DNA of 64,000 nt, taken from contig JBCAYL010000001.1 of NCBI GenBank assembly GCA_038533575.1, positions 2,074,226 to 2,138,225 of the forward strand, given 5' to 3'. The DNA is from Pseudomonadota bacterium (GTDB taxonomy: Bacteria; Pseudomonadota; Alphaproteobacteria; Rhodobacterales; Rhodobacteraceae). Position numbers and translations under genes: made by a program. Below the pieces are notes generated by a model, which was not told the DNA's origin, did no database searches, and was given only the letters and a program-made list of their open reading frames with translations. Positions 1 through 9,148 of this stretch are shown in pieces (within the stretch, counting starts at the first letter, position 1; each line of letters opens with the position of its first letter).

Positions 1-851
1 GTGGCAAGCGCCATTTCGCCCGCATCCGCGGCCTTTGCAATGCGTCCCACGAGATCGGCGGAGGAAAGCGCCTGCGCCCGCGTCAGATCCGTCTGCGTGA
101 CGATGCCGAGGAGCTTCCCGCCGTCCACGATCGGGATATGCCCGATGCGCTTTTCGACCATGAGATGCAGGACGTCTGTTACGAGGGCATTGGGCCCGAG
201 CGCGAGGGGGTTTTCCGTCATGATCGAGGACACCGGCGCCTCCGGGCTCTCCCCGGCCACGACGACGCGGCTGTTGAGATCACGTAGCGTCATGATCCCC
301 GAAAAGCCCGCCGCATCCTGCACGCAGATCGCGGAGATCCGGCGCTCGTCCATGAGCCGCGCGGCCTCCCGGATGGGCGTCTCGGGCGTGCAGGCGATGA
401 CCTCCCGCGTCATGAGCCGCTCCACGGGCATCGTGCCCAGATCAGTGGCCTCTGCGCGCTTTGGCCGACGGCGGTTGAAGAACTTGCGGACCTGCCCGTG
501 GTCCTCGATGAGCGCGAAGAAGGCCGCGGAGGGGACCATGATCGTCCGCGCGGGCCGCGTGGCCGTCGCGGTGCGGGTGGCGGCATCGCCGCGCAGAAGC
601 GCGCGCTCGCCAAAGGAATTCCGGGGGCCGAGGAGCGACAGCTGGACATCCGTCTCGTCGGTGACCTCGACTTCGCCCTCGGCGATGACAAAGAGCCCGG
701 GCACATCGTCTCCCAGGGAGAAGACCGCCTCCCCCGCCGCGAAATCGCGCGCCTCGCACATCTCGGAGAGCGATTTCAGCGCCGCCTCGGGCAAGCTGTC
801 ATAGGGATGCACGGAGGCGAGGAAATGGGTGAGGTCGGCGGATAGCGCCAT
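1..851 (-). CDS. cNMP-binding/CBS-domain protein (DUF294-type), 3' end outside window
   Basis: Reading the minus strand from the ATG at 849-851 gives an open frame of 283 codons that runs off the window start, so the C-terminus is missing. Residues about 15-120 look like a cyclic-nucleotide-binding domain (a FVIAEGEVEV-type beta roll and a GERALLRGDAATRTATA-type phosphate-binding cassette). Two CBS repeats follow, starting near VERLMTREVIACTP and VSSIMTENPLALGP, the second ending with GHIPIVDGGKLLGIVTQTDL. Proteins of this architecture usually continue into a DUF294 nucleotidyltransferase-like domain and commonly sit next to VC_2705-type acetate symporters, as here. Probably a cytoplasmic energy or nucleotide sensor that modulates the transporter; that role is inferred. 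It lies 89 bp downstream of the symporter gene in the same direction. Confidence 0.85.
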   Translation of the reverse strand, partial: MALSADLTHFLASVHPYDSLPEAALKSLSEMCEARDFAAGEAVFSLGDDVPGLFVIAEGEVEVTDETDVQLSLLGPRNSFGERALLRGDAATRTATATRPARTIMVPSAAFFALIEDHGQVRKFFNRRRPKRAEATDLGTMPVERLMTREVIACTPETPIREAARLMDERRISAICVQDAAGFSGIMTLRDLNSRVVVAGESPEAPVSSIMTENPLALGPNALVTDVLHLMVEKRIGHIPIVDGGKLLGIVTQTDLTRAQALSSADLVGRIAKAADAGEMALA

Positions 852-875
852 GGCGCGGGCCCCTTGAATTGAAAC

Positions 876-904
876 GTCCTGCCCGAGGGAAACCCGGGCA
901 GGAC
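876..904 (-). terminator. intercistronic hairpin between symporter and CBS gene
   Basis: A perfect 10-bp inverted repeat (GTCCTGCCCG / CGGGCAGGAC, 876-885 and 895-904) with a 9-nt loop lies in the 89-bp gap after the symporter stop. On the minus strand it is followed by GTTTCAATTC, only weakly U-rich. It could be a leaky terminator or an mRNA-stabilising hairpin that lowers expression of the downstream sensor gene. Confidence 0.45.
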
Positions 905-940
905 AGTGTCGATATGCAGCCTCAGGGCCGCATCGGCCGA

Positions 941-2725
941 TTAGTGGCCGTCCACGGCCGCGCCGGCGCCGCGCGGGATACGCACGCTCTCGACGAGATC
1001 CTTGATCTCCTGCGGGGTCTCCTTGGTCATGCCGGCAACGATGTAGGCCACCGAGAAGTTGACCAGCGCGCCGATGGCACCGAAGGAGGTGGACTTGACC
1101 GGCCCGAGAAGCGGATCAGCGTCGGTGAAGGTGTTGGTGTCCGGGATGAAGAACCAGCCCTTGTGCAGGAAGATGTAGACGAGCGTCACCACGAGGCCCG
1201 CGAGCATGCCCGCAACCGCACCGGTATTGTTGATGCGGGTCGAGAAGATCCCCATCATCAGTGCCGGGAAGATGGACGCCGCGGCGAGGCCGAAGGCAAG
1301 TGCCACGGTCTGCGCAGCAAAGCCCGGCGGGTTGAGGCCCAGAAGCACCGCCACCACGATGGCTGCCGCCATCGAGATGCGCGCCGCCAGAAGCTCGTTC
1401 TTCTCGGACATGTTCGGCGTCAGCTGACCCTTGAGAAGGTCATGGGACACCGCCGAGGAGATGGCGAGCAGGAGGCCAGCCGCGGTGGAGAGTGCCGCCG
1501 CAAGGCCGCCCGCTGCCACGAGGCCGATCACCCAACCAGGCAGGTTGGCGATCTCCGGGTTGGCCAGCACGAGGATGTCACGGTTGAAGTTGGTGAGCTC
1601 GTTGCCCGCCCAACCGTTCGCCTCGGCCCGCGCCTGAAGATCGGCATTGCCGTCGTTGTAGTACTGGATGAGGCCGTCGCCGTTCTTGTCTTCCCAGTCG
1701 AGAAGCCCGGTCTTCTGCCACGTGGCCATCCACGCATATTCCGGATCTGTCTCGATCTGCTCGACGCTCACCGCCGCGGCATCCGTGCCATTGGGCCACA
1801 TCAGTTCGGAGATGTTGAGGCGCGCCATGGCTCCCACGGCCGGGGCCGTCAGGTAGAGAAGCGCGATGAAGACAAGCGTCCAGCCAGCAGACCAGCGCGC
1901 GTCAGACACCTTGGGCACCGTGAAGAAGCGCATGATCACGTGGGGCAGACCCGCCGTGCCGATCATGAGCGACAGCGTGAAGAGCACCATGTTGATCGTG
2001 GAGCCATGGGCCGCCGTGTATTCGCGGAAGCCCAGATCGGTGACGATCTGGTCGAGCGTGGCGAGAAGCGGCTCGCCGCCTTCCGTCGTGCCGAAGAGAC
2101 CGAGCGCCGGGATCGGGTTGCCCGTGAGCTGGAGCGAGATGAAGACGGCCGGGATCGTGTAGGCCGTGATGAGCACGCAATACTGTGCGACCTGCGTGTA
2201 GGTCACGCCCTTCATGCCGCCGAACACCGCGTAGGCGAACACCACCACGGCGCCGATCATCAGACCCCAGAAGGCATCGATCTCGAGGAAGCGGCCAAAG
2301 GCGATGCCCACGCCCTGCATCTGGCCGATCACGTAGGTGATGGAGGCCACGAGCAGACAGATCACCGCCACCATGCGCGCGGTCTTCGAATAGAACCGGT
2401 CGCCGATGAACTCGGACACCGTGAACTTGCCGAACTTGCGCAGGTAGGGCGCCAGCAGGAGTGCGAGAAGCACGTAACCGCCCGTCCAGCCCATGAGGAA
2501 GGACGAGTTGTCATAGCCCGTGAAGGCGATGAGGCCGGCCATGGAGATGAAGGACGCCGCGGACATCCAGTCCGCCGCGGTGGCCATGCCGTTGGTGACG
2601 GGGTGAACGCCCCGGCCCGCAGCATAGAATTCAGACGTCGAGCCCGCGCGGGCCCAGACGGCGATCCCGATGTAGAGCGCAAACGACGCGCCCACAAAGA
2701 GAAGGTTGAGTGTAAACTGATCCAT
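941..2725 (-). CDS. sodium:solute symporter, VC_2705 family (probable acetate/small monocarboxylate uptake)
   Basis: 594 residues with about 13 hydrophobic helices, typical of the solute:sodium symporter (SSS) fold. The N-terminus has the family pattern FYAAGRGVHPVTNGMATAAD and helix 2 reads WMSAASFISMAGLIAFTGYD. It follows a DUF4212 small subunit by 5 bp and sits in an operon with acetyl-CoA synthetase and adenylate kinase, so acetate or a similar short carboxylate taken up with sodium is the likely substrate. A polar extramembrane segment at residues about 318-375 contains DKNGDGLIQYYN, resembling a calcium-binding loop. Classical ActP is related but shorter; substrate assignment rests on gene context. 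Confidence 0.9.
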   Translation of the reverse strand: MDQFTLNLLFVGASFALYIGIAVWARAGSTSEFYAAGRGVHPVTNGMATAADWMSAASFISMAGLIAFTGYDNSSFLMGWTGGYVLLALLLAPYLRKFGKFTVSEFIGDRFYSKTARMVAVICLLVASITYVIGQMQGVGIAFGRFLEIDAFWGLMIGAVVVFAYAVFGGMKGVTYTQVAQYCVLITAYTIPAVFISLQLTGNPIPALGLFGTTEGGEPLLATLDQIVTDLGFREYTAAHGSTINMVLFTLSLMIGTAGLPHVIMRFFTVPKVSDARWSAGWTLVFIALLYLTAPAVGAMARLNISELMWPNGTDAAAVSVEQIETDPEYAWMATWQKTGLLDWEDKNGDGLIQYYNDGNADLQARAEANGWAGNELTNFNRDILVLANPEIANLPGWVIGLVAAGGLAAALSTAAGLLLAISSAVSHDLLKGQLTPNMSEKNELLAARISMAAAIVVAVLLGLNPPGFAAQTVALAFGLAAASIFPALMMGIFSTRINNTGAVAGMLAGLVVTLVYIFLHKGWFFIPDTNTFTDADPLLGPVKSTSFGAIGALVNFSVAYIVAGMTKETPQEIKDLVESVRIPRGAGAAVDGH

Positions 2726-2730
2726 GGCGA

Positions 2731-3015
2731 TTACTCCTCGTCCACGCCGTGTTCACGGTCGAGCCGGTTCATCCGCCAGGCGTAGAAGAAGATCAGCGCC
2801 AGAAAGACGAGGATGGAGCCTTGCTGGGCGAACCAAAAGCCGAGATCCGTGCCCCCCACGGGGATGCCCGCCAGAAGCGGGCGCAGCACGATGCCGAACC
2901 CGAACGAAACAAGCGCCCAGATCACCAGGCACACTGTGATGATGCGCAGGTTCGTGGCCCAGTATCCTCTGGCCTCCTGTCCCACATCGGTTGTTGATGT
3001 TGATTGTTCCGCCAT
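2731..3015 (-). CDS. DUF4212 sodium/substrate symporter small subunit
   Basis: 94-residue membrane protein with two predicted helices, roughly residues 22-50 (LRIITVCLVIWALVSFGFG) and 60-84 (WFAQQGSILVFLALIFFYAW). This matches the DUF4212 partner that accompanies VC_2705-type symporters; it is analogous to, but distinct from, YjcH of the E. coli acs-yjcH-actP operon. The ATG is preceded by an AGGAGG-like ribosome site. A 66-bp gap separates it from adenylate kinase and only 5 bp separate it from the symporter, so the two membrane genes are probably translated together. Confidence 0.88.
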   Translation of the reverse strand: MAEQSTSTTDVGQEARGYWATNLRIITVCLVIWALVSFGFGIVLRPLLAGIPVGGTDLGFWFAQQGSILVFLALIFFYAWRMNRLDREHGVDEE

Positions 3016-3043
3016 GGGGCGATCCTCCTAGGTTGTCTTGTTG

Positions 3044-3059
3044 GGCGCACGCGTGCGCC
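3044..3059. repeat. 16-bp perfect palindrome in adk-DUF4212 gap
   Basis: GGCGCACGCGTGCGCC is fully self-complementary and lies in the 66-bp gap between adenylate kinase and the DUF4212 gene, just upstream of the latter's ribosome site. It could form a cruciform or RNA hairpin or bind a dimeric regulator. No function can be assigned from sequence alone. Confidence 0.4.
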
Positions 3060-3081
3060 ATGCGTAGTGTCGCGGCCCGGG

Positions 3082-3699
3082 TCAGGCCGCGACGGATGTC
3101 GTGATGTCTGAGAGAGCGTCGGCGATCTCGTCGATGGCCCCCATGCCGTCGACGCCGCGCAAAAGCCCCTTGGCATGGTAGTAGCCGATGAGGGGCGCGG
3201 TCTTCTTGTAGTACTCCATGAGGCGGAGCTTCAGGCTCTCCTCGTTGTCGTCCGCGCGCACGGGCTTGCCCGCGGCGCGCGCCTCTTCCGCGCGGCCCAC
3301 GATGCGGCCCACGAGAGCATCATCGTCGACCTGTAGCTCGATGACGGCATCGAGTGTCTGGCCCGTGCGGTCGAGAAGAGCGCCCAAAGCGTCGGCCTGG
3401 GCGAGCGTGCGCGGGAAGCCGTCGAAGATGAAGCCTTTGGCCTCTACGGTCGTGAGCTTCTCCTCGATGAGGCCGATGACGATCTCGTCGGTGACGAGGC
3501 CGCCTGAATCCATGACCTCCGCCACCTTGCGGCCCATGTCCGTGCCCGAGGCCTTGGCCTCGCGAAGCATCTCGCCGGTGGAAAGCTGCACCATGCCATG
3601 AGCCTCCACGAGGCGCTCGGCCTGCGTTCCCTTCCCGGCGCCCGGAGGCCCGAGAAGGATGAGGTTGACTGTGCGCGAAGGGGTGGTCGTTCCGTCCAT
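3082..3699 (-). CDS. adk: adenylate kinase
   Basis: 205 residues. The P-loop [10 protein letters not shown] lies at about residues 17-26, followed by the AMP-site region [10 protein letters not shown] and the [10 protein letters not shown] signature. The LID region is short and lacks zinc-binding cysteines. The enzyme interconverts ATP + AMP and 2 ADP in the cytoplasm. Starting 4 bp after the acs stop codon, it is well placed to recycle the AMP made by acetyl-CoA synthetase. The main housekeeping adk of alphaproteobacteria normally lies in the ribosomal protein cluster after secY, so this is probably a second, pathway-dedicated copy; the rest of the genome is not visible to confirm that. Confidence 0.93.
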   Translation of the reverse strand: MDGTTTPSRTVNLILLGPPGAGKGTQAERLVEAHGMVQLSTGEMLREAKASGTDMGRKVAEVMDSGGLVTDEIVIGLIEEKLTTVEAKGFIFDGFPRTLAQADALGALLDRTGQTLDAVIELQVDDDALVGRIVGRAEEARAAGKPVRADDNEESLKLRLMEYYKKTAPLIGYYHAKGLLRGVDGMGAIDEIADALSDITTSVAA

Positions 3700-3703
3700 G
3701 GCC

Positions 3704-5638
3704 CTACACCCGGTTCATGCGGTTGGCGATGAGATCGTCGACGACCGACGGATCGGCGAGCGTGGACGTGTCGCCCAGCGCGCCGAAATCGTCCTCGGCG
3801 ATCTTGCGCAGGATGCGGCGCATGATCTTGCCGGAGCGCGTTTTAGGCAGGCCCGGCGCCCACTGGATGAGATCGGGCTTGGCGATCGGGCCGATCTCGG
3901 CGCGGACCCAGGTCTCGAGCTCCTTGCGGAGCGCGTCCGACGGCTCTTCCCCGCCCATGAGGGTGACATAGGCGTAGATCCCCTGCCCCTTCACATCATG
4001 GGGGTAGCCGACGACGGCCGCCTCGGCGACCTTGGCATGGGCCACGAGCGCGGATTCAACCTCCGCCGTGCCCATGCGGTGGCCGGAGACGTTGATGACG
4101 TCATCGACGCGCCCCGTGATCCAGTAATCGCCATCCTCGTCGCGGCGGCAGCCGTCGCCCGAGAAGTAGTAGCCTTTGTAGTCGCTGAAATACGTCTTCT
4201 CGAAGCGCGCGTGATCGCCCCAGACGGTGCGCATCTGCCCGGGCCAGCTGTCCTTCATGCAAAGGACGCCTTGGACGCCGTTGCCCTCGATCACCTCGCC
4301 GGAGGTCGGCTCGAGCACGACAGGCTGCACGCCGAAGAAGGGCTGCTGCGCCGCGCCGGGCTTGAGTGTCGTGGCATAGGGGAGCGGCGTGAGCATGTGC
4401 CCGCCTGTCTCCGTCTGCCAGAACGTATCGACGATGGGGCAGCGGCCTTGGCCCACGACATCGTTGTACCAGTTCCACGCCTCCGGATTGATGGGCTCGC
4501 CCACCGTGCCCAACACGCGAAGCGAGGAGAGATCGTGCTTCTCGACCCACTCCGTCCCCTGGCCCATGAGCGCGCGGATCGCCGTGGGCGCGGTATAGAA
4601 TTGGTTGACCTGGTGCTTGGCGCAGACCTCCCAGAAGCGGCCCGCATCCGGGTAGGTCGGCACGCCCTCGAACATCACGGTCGTCGCGCCATTCGCGAGG
4701 GGACCATAGACGATGTAGCTGTGGCCCGTGACCCAGCCGACATCGGCGGTGCACCAGAAGACGTCGCCCTCCTGGTAGTCGAAGACGACCTCGTGCGTGA
4801 GCGAAGCATATACGAGATACCCCCCCGTCGTATGCACCACACCCTTCGGCTGGCCCGTGGAGCCAGAGGTGTAGAGGATGAAGAGCGGGTCCTCTGCGTT
4901 CATCTCCTCAGGCTCGCATTCGGCGGAGGCCTCCTCCGCGCGCGCGGTGTAGTCGCGGTCGCGGTCGTTCCAGACGATCTCGCCCCCCGTGCGTTTGACC
5001 ACGAGGCACTGGACATCGTCGCCGCAGGTGGCGAGCGCCTTGTCAGCATTGGCCTTGAGCGGCGTTTCTCGTCCGCCCCGCGGCGCGAAATCCGCGGTGA
5101 TGACGAGCTTGGCGTCACAGCCTTGGACCCGCGCCGCGAGGGCGTCCGGGGAGAAACCAGCAAACACAATGGAATGGATCGCGCCGATGCGCGCGCAGGC
5201 GAGCATCGCATAGGCGGCTTCCGGGATCATCGGGAGGTAGAGGATGACCCGGTCGCCCTTCGAGACACCCAAGCCCTTGAGCACGTTTGCCATGCGGCAG
5301 ACGGAGGCGTGGAGGTCACGGTAGGTGATGTGGAGCGGCGCGTCCGTCGTAGGGTCGTCGGGCTCCCAGATGATGGCCGTCTGATCGCCGCGGGTGGAGA
5401 GGTGACGGTCGATGCAGTTCGCGGCGACGTTCAGCGTGCCGTCCTCGAACCAGCGGATATCGACGTTGCCGGGCTCGAAGGATGCGTTTTTCACCTTGGT
5501 GAAGGGCTTGATCCAGTCGATCCGATGCGCCTCCCCGGCCCAAAAGCGATCGGGATCGGAGACGGACAAGGCATACTTATGGGTGTATTCGGCGGGGCCC
5601 ACATGGGGGGTGCGGGCGCTGATATCTTTGGGTGCCAT
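3704..5638 (-). CDS. acs: acetate--CoA ligase (acetyl-CoA synthetase, AMP-forming)
   Basis: 644 residues, the usual Acs length. The order of motifs is complete: N-terminal Acs segment, the AMP-binding signature [14 protein letters not shown], then [12 protein letters not shown] and [18 protein letters not shown], and a C-terminal [15 protein letters not shown] whose SGK lysine is the site classically inactivated by acetylation. It converts acetate, ATP and CoA to acetyl-CoA, AMP and PPi. As first gene of the operon it precedes adk and the transporter genes, giving a coherent uptake-and-activation module. The start ATG has an AGGAGG-like sequence (complement of tcctcct near 5645). Confidence 0.97.
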   Translation of the reverse strand: MAPKDISARTPHVGPAEYTHKYALSVSDPDRFWAGEAHRIDWIKPFTKVKNASFEPGNVDIRWFEDGTLNVAANCIDRHLSTRGDQTAIIWEPDDPTTDAPLHITYRDLHASVCRMANVLKGLGVSKGDRVILYLPMIPEAAYAMLACARIGAIHSIVFAGFSPDALAARVQGCDAKLVITADFAPRGGRETPLKANADKALATCGDDVQCLVVKRTGGEIVWNDRDRDYTARAEEASAECEPEEMNAEDPLFILYTSGSTGQPKGVVHTTGGYLVYASLTHEVVFDYQEGDVFWCTADVGWVTGHSYIVYGPLANGATTVMFEGVPTYPDAGRFWEVCAKHQVNQFYTAPTAIRALMGQGTEWVEKHDLSSLRVLGTVGEPINPEAWNWYNDVVGQGRCPIVDTFWQTETGGHMLTPLPYATTLKPGAAQQPFFGVQPVVLEPTSGEVIEGNGVQGVLCMKDSWPGQMRTVWGDHARFEKTYFSDYKGYYFSGDGCRRDEDGDYWITGRVDDVINVSGHRMGTAEVESALVAHAKVAEAAVVGYPHDVKGQGIYAYVTLMGGEEPSDALRKELETWVRAEIGPIAKPDLIQWAPGLPKTRSGKIMRRILRKIAEDDFGALGDTSTLADPSVVDDLIANRMNRV

Positions 5639-5739
5639 CGGGTATCCTCCTACGCGGTCGGCGGGCGTTATGGGTCATCCGCCCACTTGCGACCTTGGCT
5701 AAGCATACAGAGGTATCGGCGTTTTCGACGTCGTCCGAC

Positions 5740-5753
5740 TTGATCTAGATCAT
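5740..5753 (-). promoter_or_regulatory. FNR/DNR-like site upstream of acs
   Basis: TTGATCTAGATCAT matches the FNR-family consensus TTGAT-N4-ATCAA at every specified position except the last base. It is centred about 108 bp upstream of the acs ATG. If used, it would link acetate activation to oxygen or nitric-oxide status. FNR-like sites occur by chance, so this stays tentative. Confidence 0.4.
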
Positions 5754-5789
5754 GTTCGGAAAGGAAATTCACAAATCCACATTTTAAGA

Positions 5790-5804
5790 TTTACAAACTG
5801 CAAA
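5790..5804 (-). promoter_or_regulatory. possible RamB/ScfR-type TTTGCA repeat
   Basis: On the minus strand this reads TTTGCAGTTTGTAAA, a degenerate direct repeat of TTTGCAAA. Similar repeats are bound by short-chain fatty-acid regulators of the RamB/ScfR family near acetate genes. The position, about 150 bp before acs, is suitable, but the match is imperfect. Confidence 0.25.
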
Positions 5805-6186
5805 CGCGCCGGTTTTCTAGACACTTAGCAGGTGCCGTGGCGTCAATTCGGTATACAAGTGCATGCAGATTGGGCGCGTCGCCTGAAAATGTGTCGTGAG
5901 GCAAGTTGACGCATACAATGGCATACCGCGCTCCCTCGACGGCAGTCGCACACGTTTAACGCGAATCAATGGCCCCGATTCTGCCAAGCTCGTGAGCTTT
6001 CGAAAGTCTCGTCGCGCAAAGCAACGCCAGCACCCTGCATCCGCCGGCTCACTGGCCCTCCTCAGCCCTAAGGCCACGGACGGAGAAGCGGCTTTGGCCG
6101 CTAGTGAGACAGGCAGGCGATTTCTTTTCCCCGGCAGTGCGCATATCAAAAGCATTCAAATGCAGTAGCGCCCATGGGAGCACGGC

Positions 6187-7122
6187 ATGGATATCGTCCT
6201 GATCCGAACCTTTCTGGAAGTCGCCGCCACCGGCTCGTTCGTCAATGCGAGCGAACGGCTCTTCGTCACACAATCGGCCATCAGTCTCAGGGTGCAGCGG
6301 CTTGAGGATGCGCTCGGCAAGCAGCTCTTCACGCGCTCGAAAACGGGCGCGGATCTGACGCCGGCCGGCCGGGAATTCGAGCGCTACGCGCTTTCCCTCG
6401 TGAAGATCTGGGAAGAGGCCCGGCAACAGATCGGTGTGCCAGAAGGCTATACGAAATCCCTGACCATCGGGGCTCAATACTCGCTTTGGCCGCGCCTCGG
6501 GTTCAGGTGGATTGATGAGATGCAGAGCGCCATGCCAACGCTCAATATCCGCGCCGAGCTCGGCATGCCTGATCGCGTGACGCGGCTCCTGGTGGAGGGC
6601 ATGGTGCAGATCGGCCTGCTCTACAGCCCTCAGCTCCGACCGGGTCTGAGCGCCCGCAAGGTGCTCGACGAGGAGCTCGTCCTTGCGGCGTCCTTCGAGG
6701 CGGATCTCGCGGGGATTGCCGAGCACTATGTCTTCGTCGATTGGGGGCCAGAATTCGTGCACGCCCATGCGCTCGCCTTGCCAGAGCTCACGAACCCGGG
6801 GCTGACGCTCTCGCTCGGCGCACTCGGCGCAGAGTATGTCGTGCGGCGCCAAGCGGCGGCGTATATGCCCGCGCGATACATCAAGCGCTACCTGGACGAA
6901 GGCCGCCTTCACCTCGTGCCAGATGCACCGCGCTTCCCCTATCCCGTCTGGTCGATCTGGCGCGATGACCTCGATGCGGACGTGCGGGCGACGGCGGAGG
7001 CGTCCCTTGTGGCAATCCAAACACAGATTGACGCGGAGCAAAGCGCGGTGATCGCTGATCTCGCCGAGATCAGCGCGGGCAACCTCGTGGAAGTTCTTGG
7101 TAACGTTGACCAATTCGAATGA
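6187..7122 (+). CDS. LysR-family transcriptional regulator
   Basis: 311 residues. The N-terminal winged helix-turn-helix (about residues 1-60) shows the LysR pattern FLEVAATGSFVNASERLFVT followed by QSAISLRVQRLEDALG and LFTRS. The rest is an effector-binding domain beginning around residue 92 (LTIGAQYSLWPRL). A GGGAG ribosome site lies upstream of the ATG. The gene is divergent from the acs operon and directly precedes a DUF481 outer-membrane gene, so either could be a target; LysR proteins most often regulate a divergent neighbour. The effector is unknown. Confidence 0.9.
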   Translation: MDIVLIRTFLEVAATGSFVNASERLFVTQSAISLRVQRLEDALGKQLFTRSKTGADLTPAGREFERYALSLVKIWEEARQQIGVPEGYTKSLTIGAQYSLWPRLGFRWIDEMQSAMPTLNIRAELGMPDRVTRLLVEGMVQIGLLYSPQLRPGLSARKVLDEELVLAASFEADLAGIAEHYVFVDWGPEFVHAHALALPELTNPGLTLSLGALGAEYVVRRQAAAYMPARYIKRYLDEGRLHLVPDAPRFPYPVWSIWRDDLDADVRATAEASLVAIQTQIDAEQSAVIADLAEISAGNLVEVLGNVDQFE

Positions 7123-7255
7123 CATGAGAATAAATCGCGTCATACCTAATTATTTTGAATTTCTCTTGATCATCCACTGTTCCTAATTCCCGGTTCAGCA
7201 GAAATGCTCCCGCCCTCAGAGGACGGGTCAGACTTCTTTGGGAAAGGAAAGACCC

Positions 7256-8098
7256 ATGAAAAAAGAACTCAAACTCGGTGTGGGCGTACTTGCTCTTATT
7301 TCGGCGCTGTCGGCTGCATCGGCTACGGCTCAAACGCTCACGGGCCGCGACTCCGTGGCAGGCGAGCGGAACGAAGACCTTGTGGAAGCCATCGAAGAAG
7401 ACGCGGAGCGCGAGCTTGATCGCTTCGGCAACGAGGGCCGTCCGCAGGGCTTCACCGGCTCCTTCGCGCTGCGCGGTATCGCCGAAAGCGGCAACACCGA
7501 AAGCGTGAACATCGGCATCGGTACGGACCTGAACTTCGTCTCCGGCCCCAACGGCATCGAGCTTCAGCTCAACTATGCCTATTCCGACGATGATGACTCG
7601 GAAGCCGATGAGAGCCTGTTCTACAACCTCGAGTACTCACGCGACTTCAGCCCGGTGGCCTTCGGCTTTGCAAAGCTCCAGGGCTCCTTTGACGACGCCA
7701 CCGACGCGGAATTCCAGACCGACACATTCCTGTCCTTCGGCGCGGGCTACCGCGTCTTCAACGAAGCCGATCGCCAGTGGTCGCTTCAGGCTGGTCCCGG
7801 CTACCGGTTCGCAGATTTCAACGACATCGGCTCGGCAGACGTGAGCGAGGGCGCCTTCGGTGTGTCGTCAGACTTCGCACAACGGCTGAATGACACGGTG
7901 TTTCTCACCAACGACACGGACTTCATCTGGTCTGAAACGAACGAGCAGCTAATCAACGATCTCGCGATCAACGTCTCGATGACCGAGAGCCTCGCACTGC
8001 GGACGAGCCTCCTGACCGAATACACCTCGGACGTGAGCGCGCCCGCGCGGAATACCGACAACACGTTCGGTGTCTCCCTGGTGTACTCGTTCAACTAA
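7256..8098 (+). CDS. DUF481-family outer-membrane protein (YdiY-like)
   Basis: 280 residues from the ATG at 7256, chosen because an AAAGGAAAG ribosome site precedes it and a clear signal peptide follows (MKKELKLGVGVLALISAL, cleavage after SATAQ). A further in-frame start lies 18 bp upstream but would spoil the signal peptide. The mature part is rich in alternating beta-strand patterns (GSFALRGIAESGNTESVNIG, ELQLNYAYSDDDD) and ends in VSLVYSFN with a terminal aromatic region, as in beta-barrel proteins. DUF481 proteins are described as salt-induced outer-membrane proteins; the exact role here is unknown. A strong terminator follows. Confidence 0.85.
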   Translation: MKKELKLGVGVLALISALSAASATAQTLTGRDSVAGERNEDLVEAIEEDAERELDRFGNEGRPQGFTGSFALRGIAESGNTESVNIGIGTDLNFVSGPNGIELQLNYAYSDDDDSEADESLFYNLEYSRDFSPVAFGFAKLQGSFDDATDAEFQTDTFLSFGAGYRVFNEADRQWSLQAGPGYRFADFNDIGSADVSEGAFGVSSDFAQRLNDTVFLTNDTDFIWSETNEQLINDLAINVSMTESLALRTSLLTEYTSDVSAPARNTDNTFGVSLVYSFN

Positions 8099-8122
8099 AC
8101 ACACGAATTCCCGCGTGACCTT

Positions 8123-8150
8123 GGGGCGGAGCAATCCGCCTCATTTTTTT
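8123..8150 (+). terminator. rho-independent terminator after the DUF481 gene
   Basis: An 8-bp stem with one G-T wobble (GGGGCGGA / TCCGCCTC) and a GCAA tetraloop is followed by A and seven T residues. It lies 25 bp after the stop codon. Confidence 0.85.
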
Positions 8151-8312
8151 CGAGGCCAGCGACGGCACCGAACCCGCCCCTCGATTGCGGGCCGCTCAGC
8201 CACCCGCACCGCCACAAGATTTCAGAAGCCTACAATGCCCGCCGCTGCTGGCGCGGAAGGCCGTGGCGCCATGCAGGAAATTACCGAACGCGGACTTCCG
8301 CGCCCGTTTCCC

Positions 8313-8984
8313 TCATGGGCGATCCAGTGCAACACGCTCGGCATGCCTCACCATTCGGTCATATTCCGCCGCGACAGCCTGGGAAACGTTTGGCGGGACC
8401 TTATCACCATCGCGCAGGCGCTCGACTGCAGCCATGTCCCCCAACACCATCCGAGACACGCAGAACATCAGGGGGGCCTGCATCGGGAAGCCATTCTGCG
8501 TGAATGTGTCCGGAAGGGAGCGTAGGAAACTGACCTCGTCCTCGAAGTCATGTCGCGGTGCGATGTGCTCGGAATAATCCGCCACAAGCTCGCGAATGAA
8601 TGACGGGATCGCCGCTAGTCCCATCTCGTCCGGATGCCCCCCGGGTGTGACATCCTCCCAGAAGGTCGGTCGGTATATCCCGCGCCTGGTTCGCTGCCAC
8701 AGCTGTTGGTAGCGATAGCGCACGGGCGGATAGTCAGCCTTGCGTCCAAAAACGATCCTGAACGCCGAGCGAAGCGTCTTGCTCTCTATTGCGACGCTCG
8801 GCTGCGGATAGCAGTACCACCCCTTGAACGTCCATCCGACGGACAGGATCACACTGACACCTTCACAAGGCACGGCGCGGAACTTCCGTCCCGTCGGGAC
8901 ATAGGTCCAGCCCGCGGCAGACAGCTCCTCTGCCACAGACGCAGTGAGCGCTAAGGCGCTAACCTTCACCGGTGATGCGTTCAC
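8313..8984 (-). CDS. hypothetical protein
   Basis: 223 residues, soluble, no signal peptide, rich in aromatic residues (for example WTFKGWYCYPQPSVAIES and YQQLWQRTRRGIYRPTFWED). No motif or family was recognised. The length, high-GC third positions and lack of a competing frame support it as a real gene. It is a single gene pointing toward the DUF481 terminator, with a Fur-like palindrome about 165 bp upstream of its start. Confidence 0.6.
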   Translation of the reverse strand: MNASPVKVSALALTASVAEELSAAGWTYVPTGRKFRAVPCEGVSVILSVGWTFKGWYCYPQPSVAIESKTLRSAFRIVFGRKADYPPVRYRYQQLWQRTRRGIYRPTFWEDVTPGGHPDEMGLAAIPSFIRELVADYSEHIAPRHDFEDEVSFLRSLPDTFTQNGFPMQAPLMFCVSRMVLGDMAAVERLRDGDKVPPNVSQAVAAEYDRMVRHAERVALDRP

Positions 8985-9148
8985 AAGCTTATGCTCCCCG
9001 GAGACTTTGACCGGCGATGCGGTCGCACCTCCCGGAGATTAATCTGCAGATGTCTCGCTGATACGGGTGAAACACTCCCTTCCCTATCAAACACACGCAT
9101 GACGTTGTTCGTCATAAAAGTCAGGCACAGCACCGACACGCTCAGTAT

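Larger units (their letters stand above)
5639..6186. other. divergent intergenic region between acs and the LysR gene
   Basis: 548 bp without a convincing gene. It is noticeably more AT-rich around 5740-5810 than its neighbours and holds an FNR-like palindrome and a TTTGCA-type repeat (listed separately). It also contains GTATAC-type short palindromes near 5851 and 5911-5930 that could bind the divergent LysR protein. Promoters for acs (minus) and the LysR gene (plus) must lie here; no confident -35/-10 pair was identified. Confidence 0.5.

Noticed and set aside
869..2785. 638-codon open frame on the plus strand
   Set aside because: It is the antisense of the symporter; its His/Arg/Glu-rich composition is that of a high-GC shadow frame and the minus-strand protein has clear membrane helices.
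3659..5743. 694-codon open frame on the plus strand
   Set aside because: Complement of acs with no protein-like motifs; acs has all family signatures.
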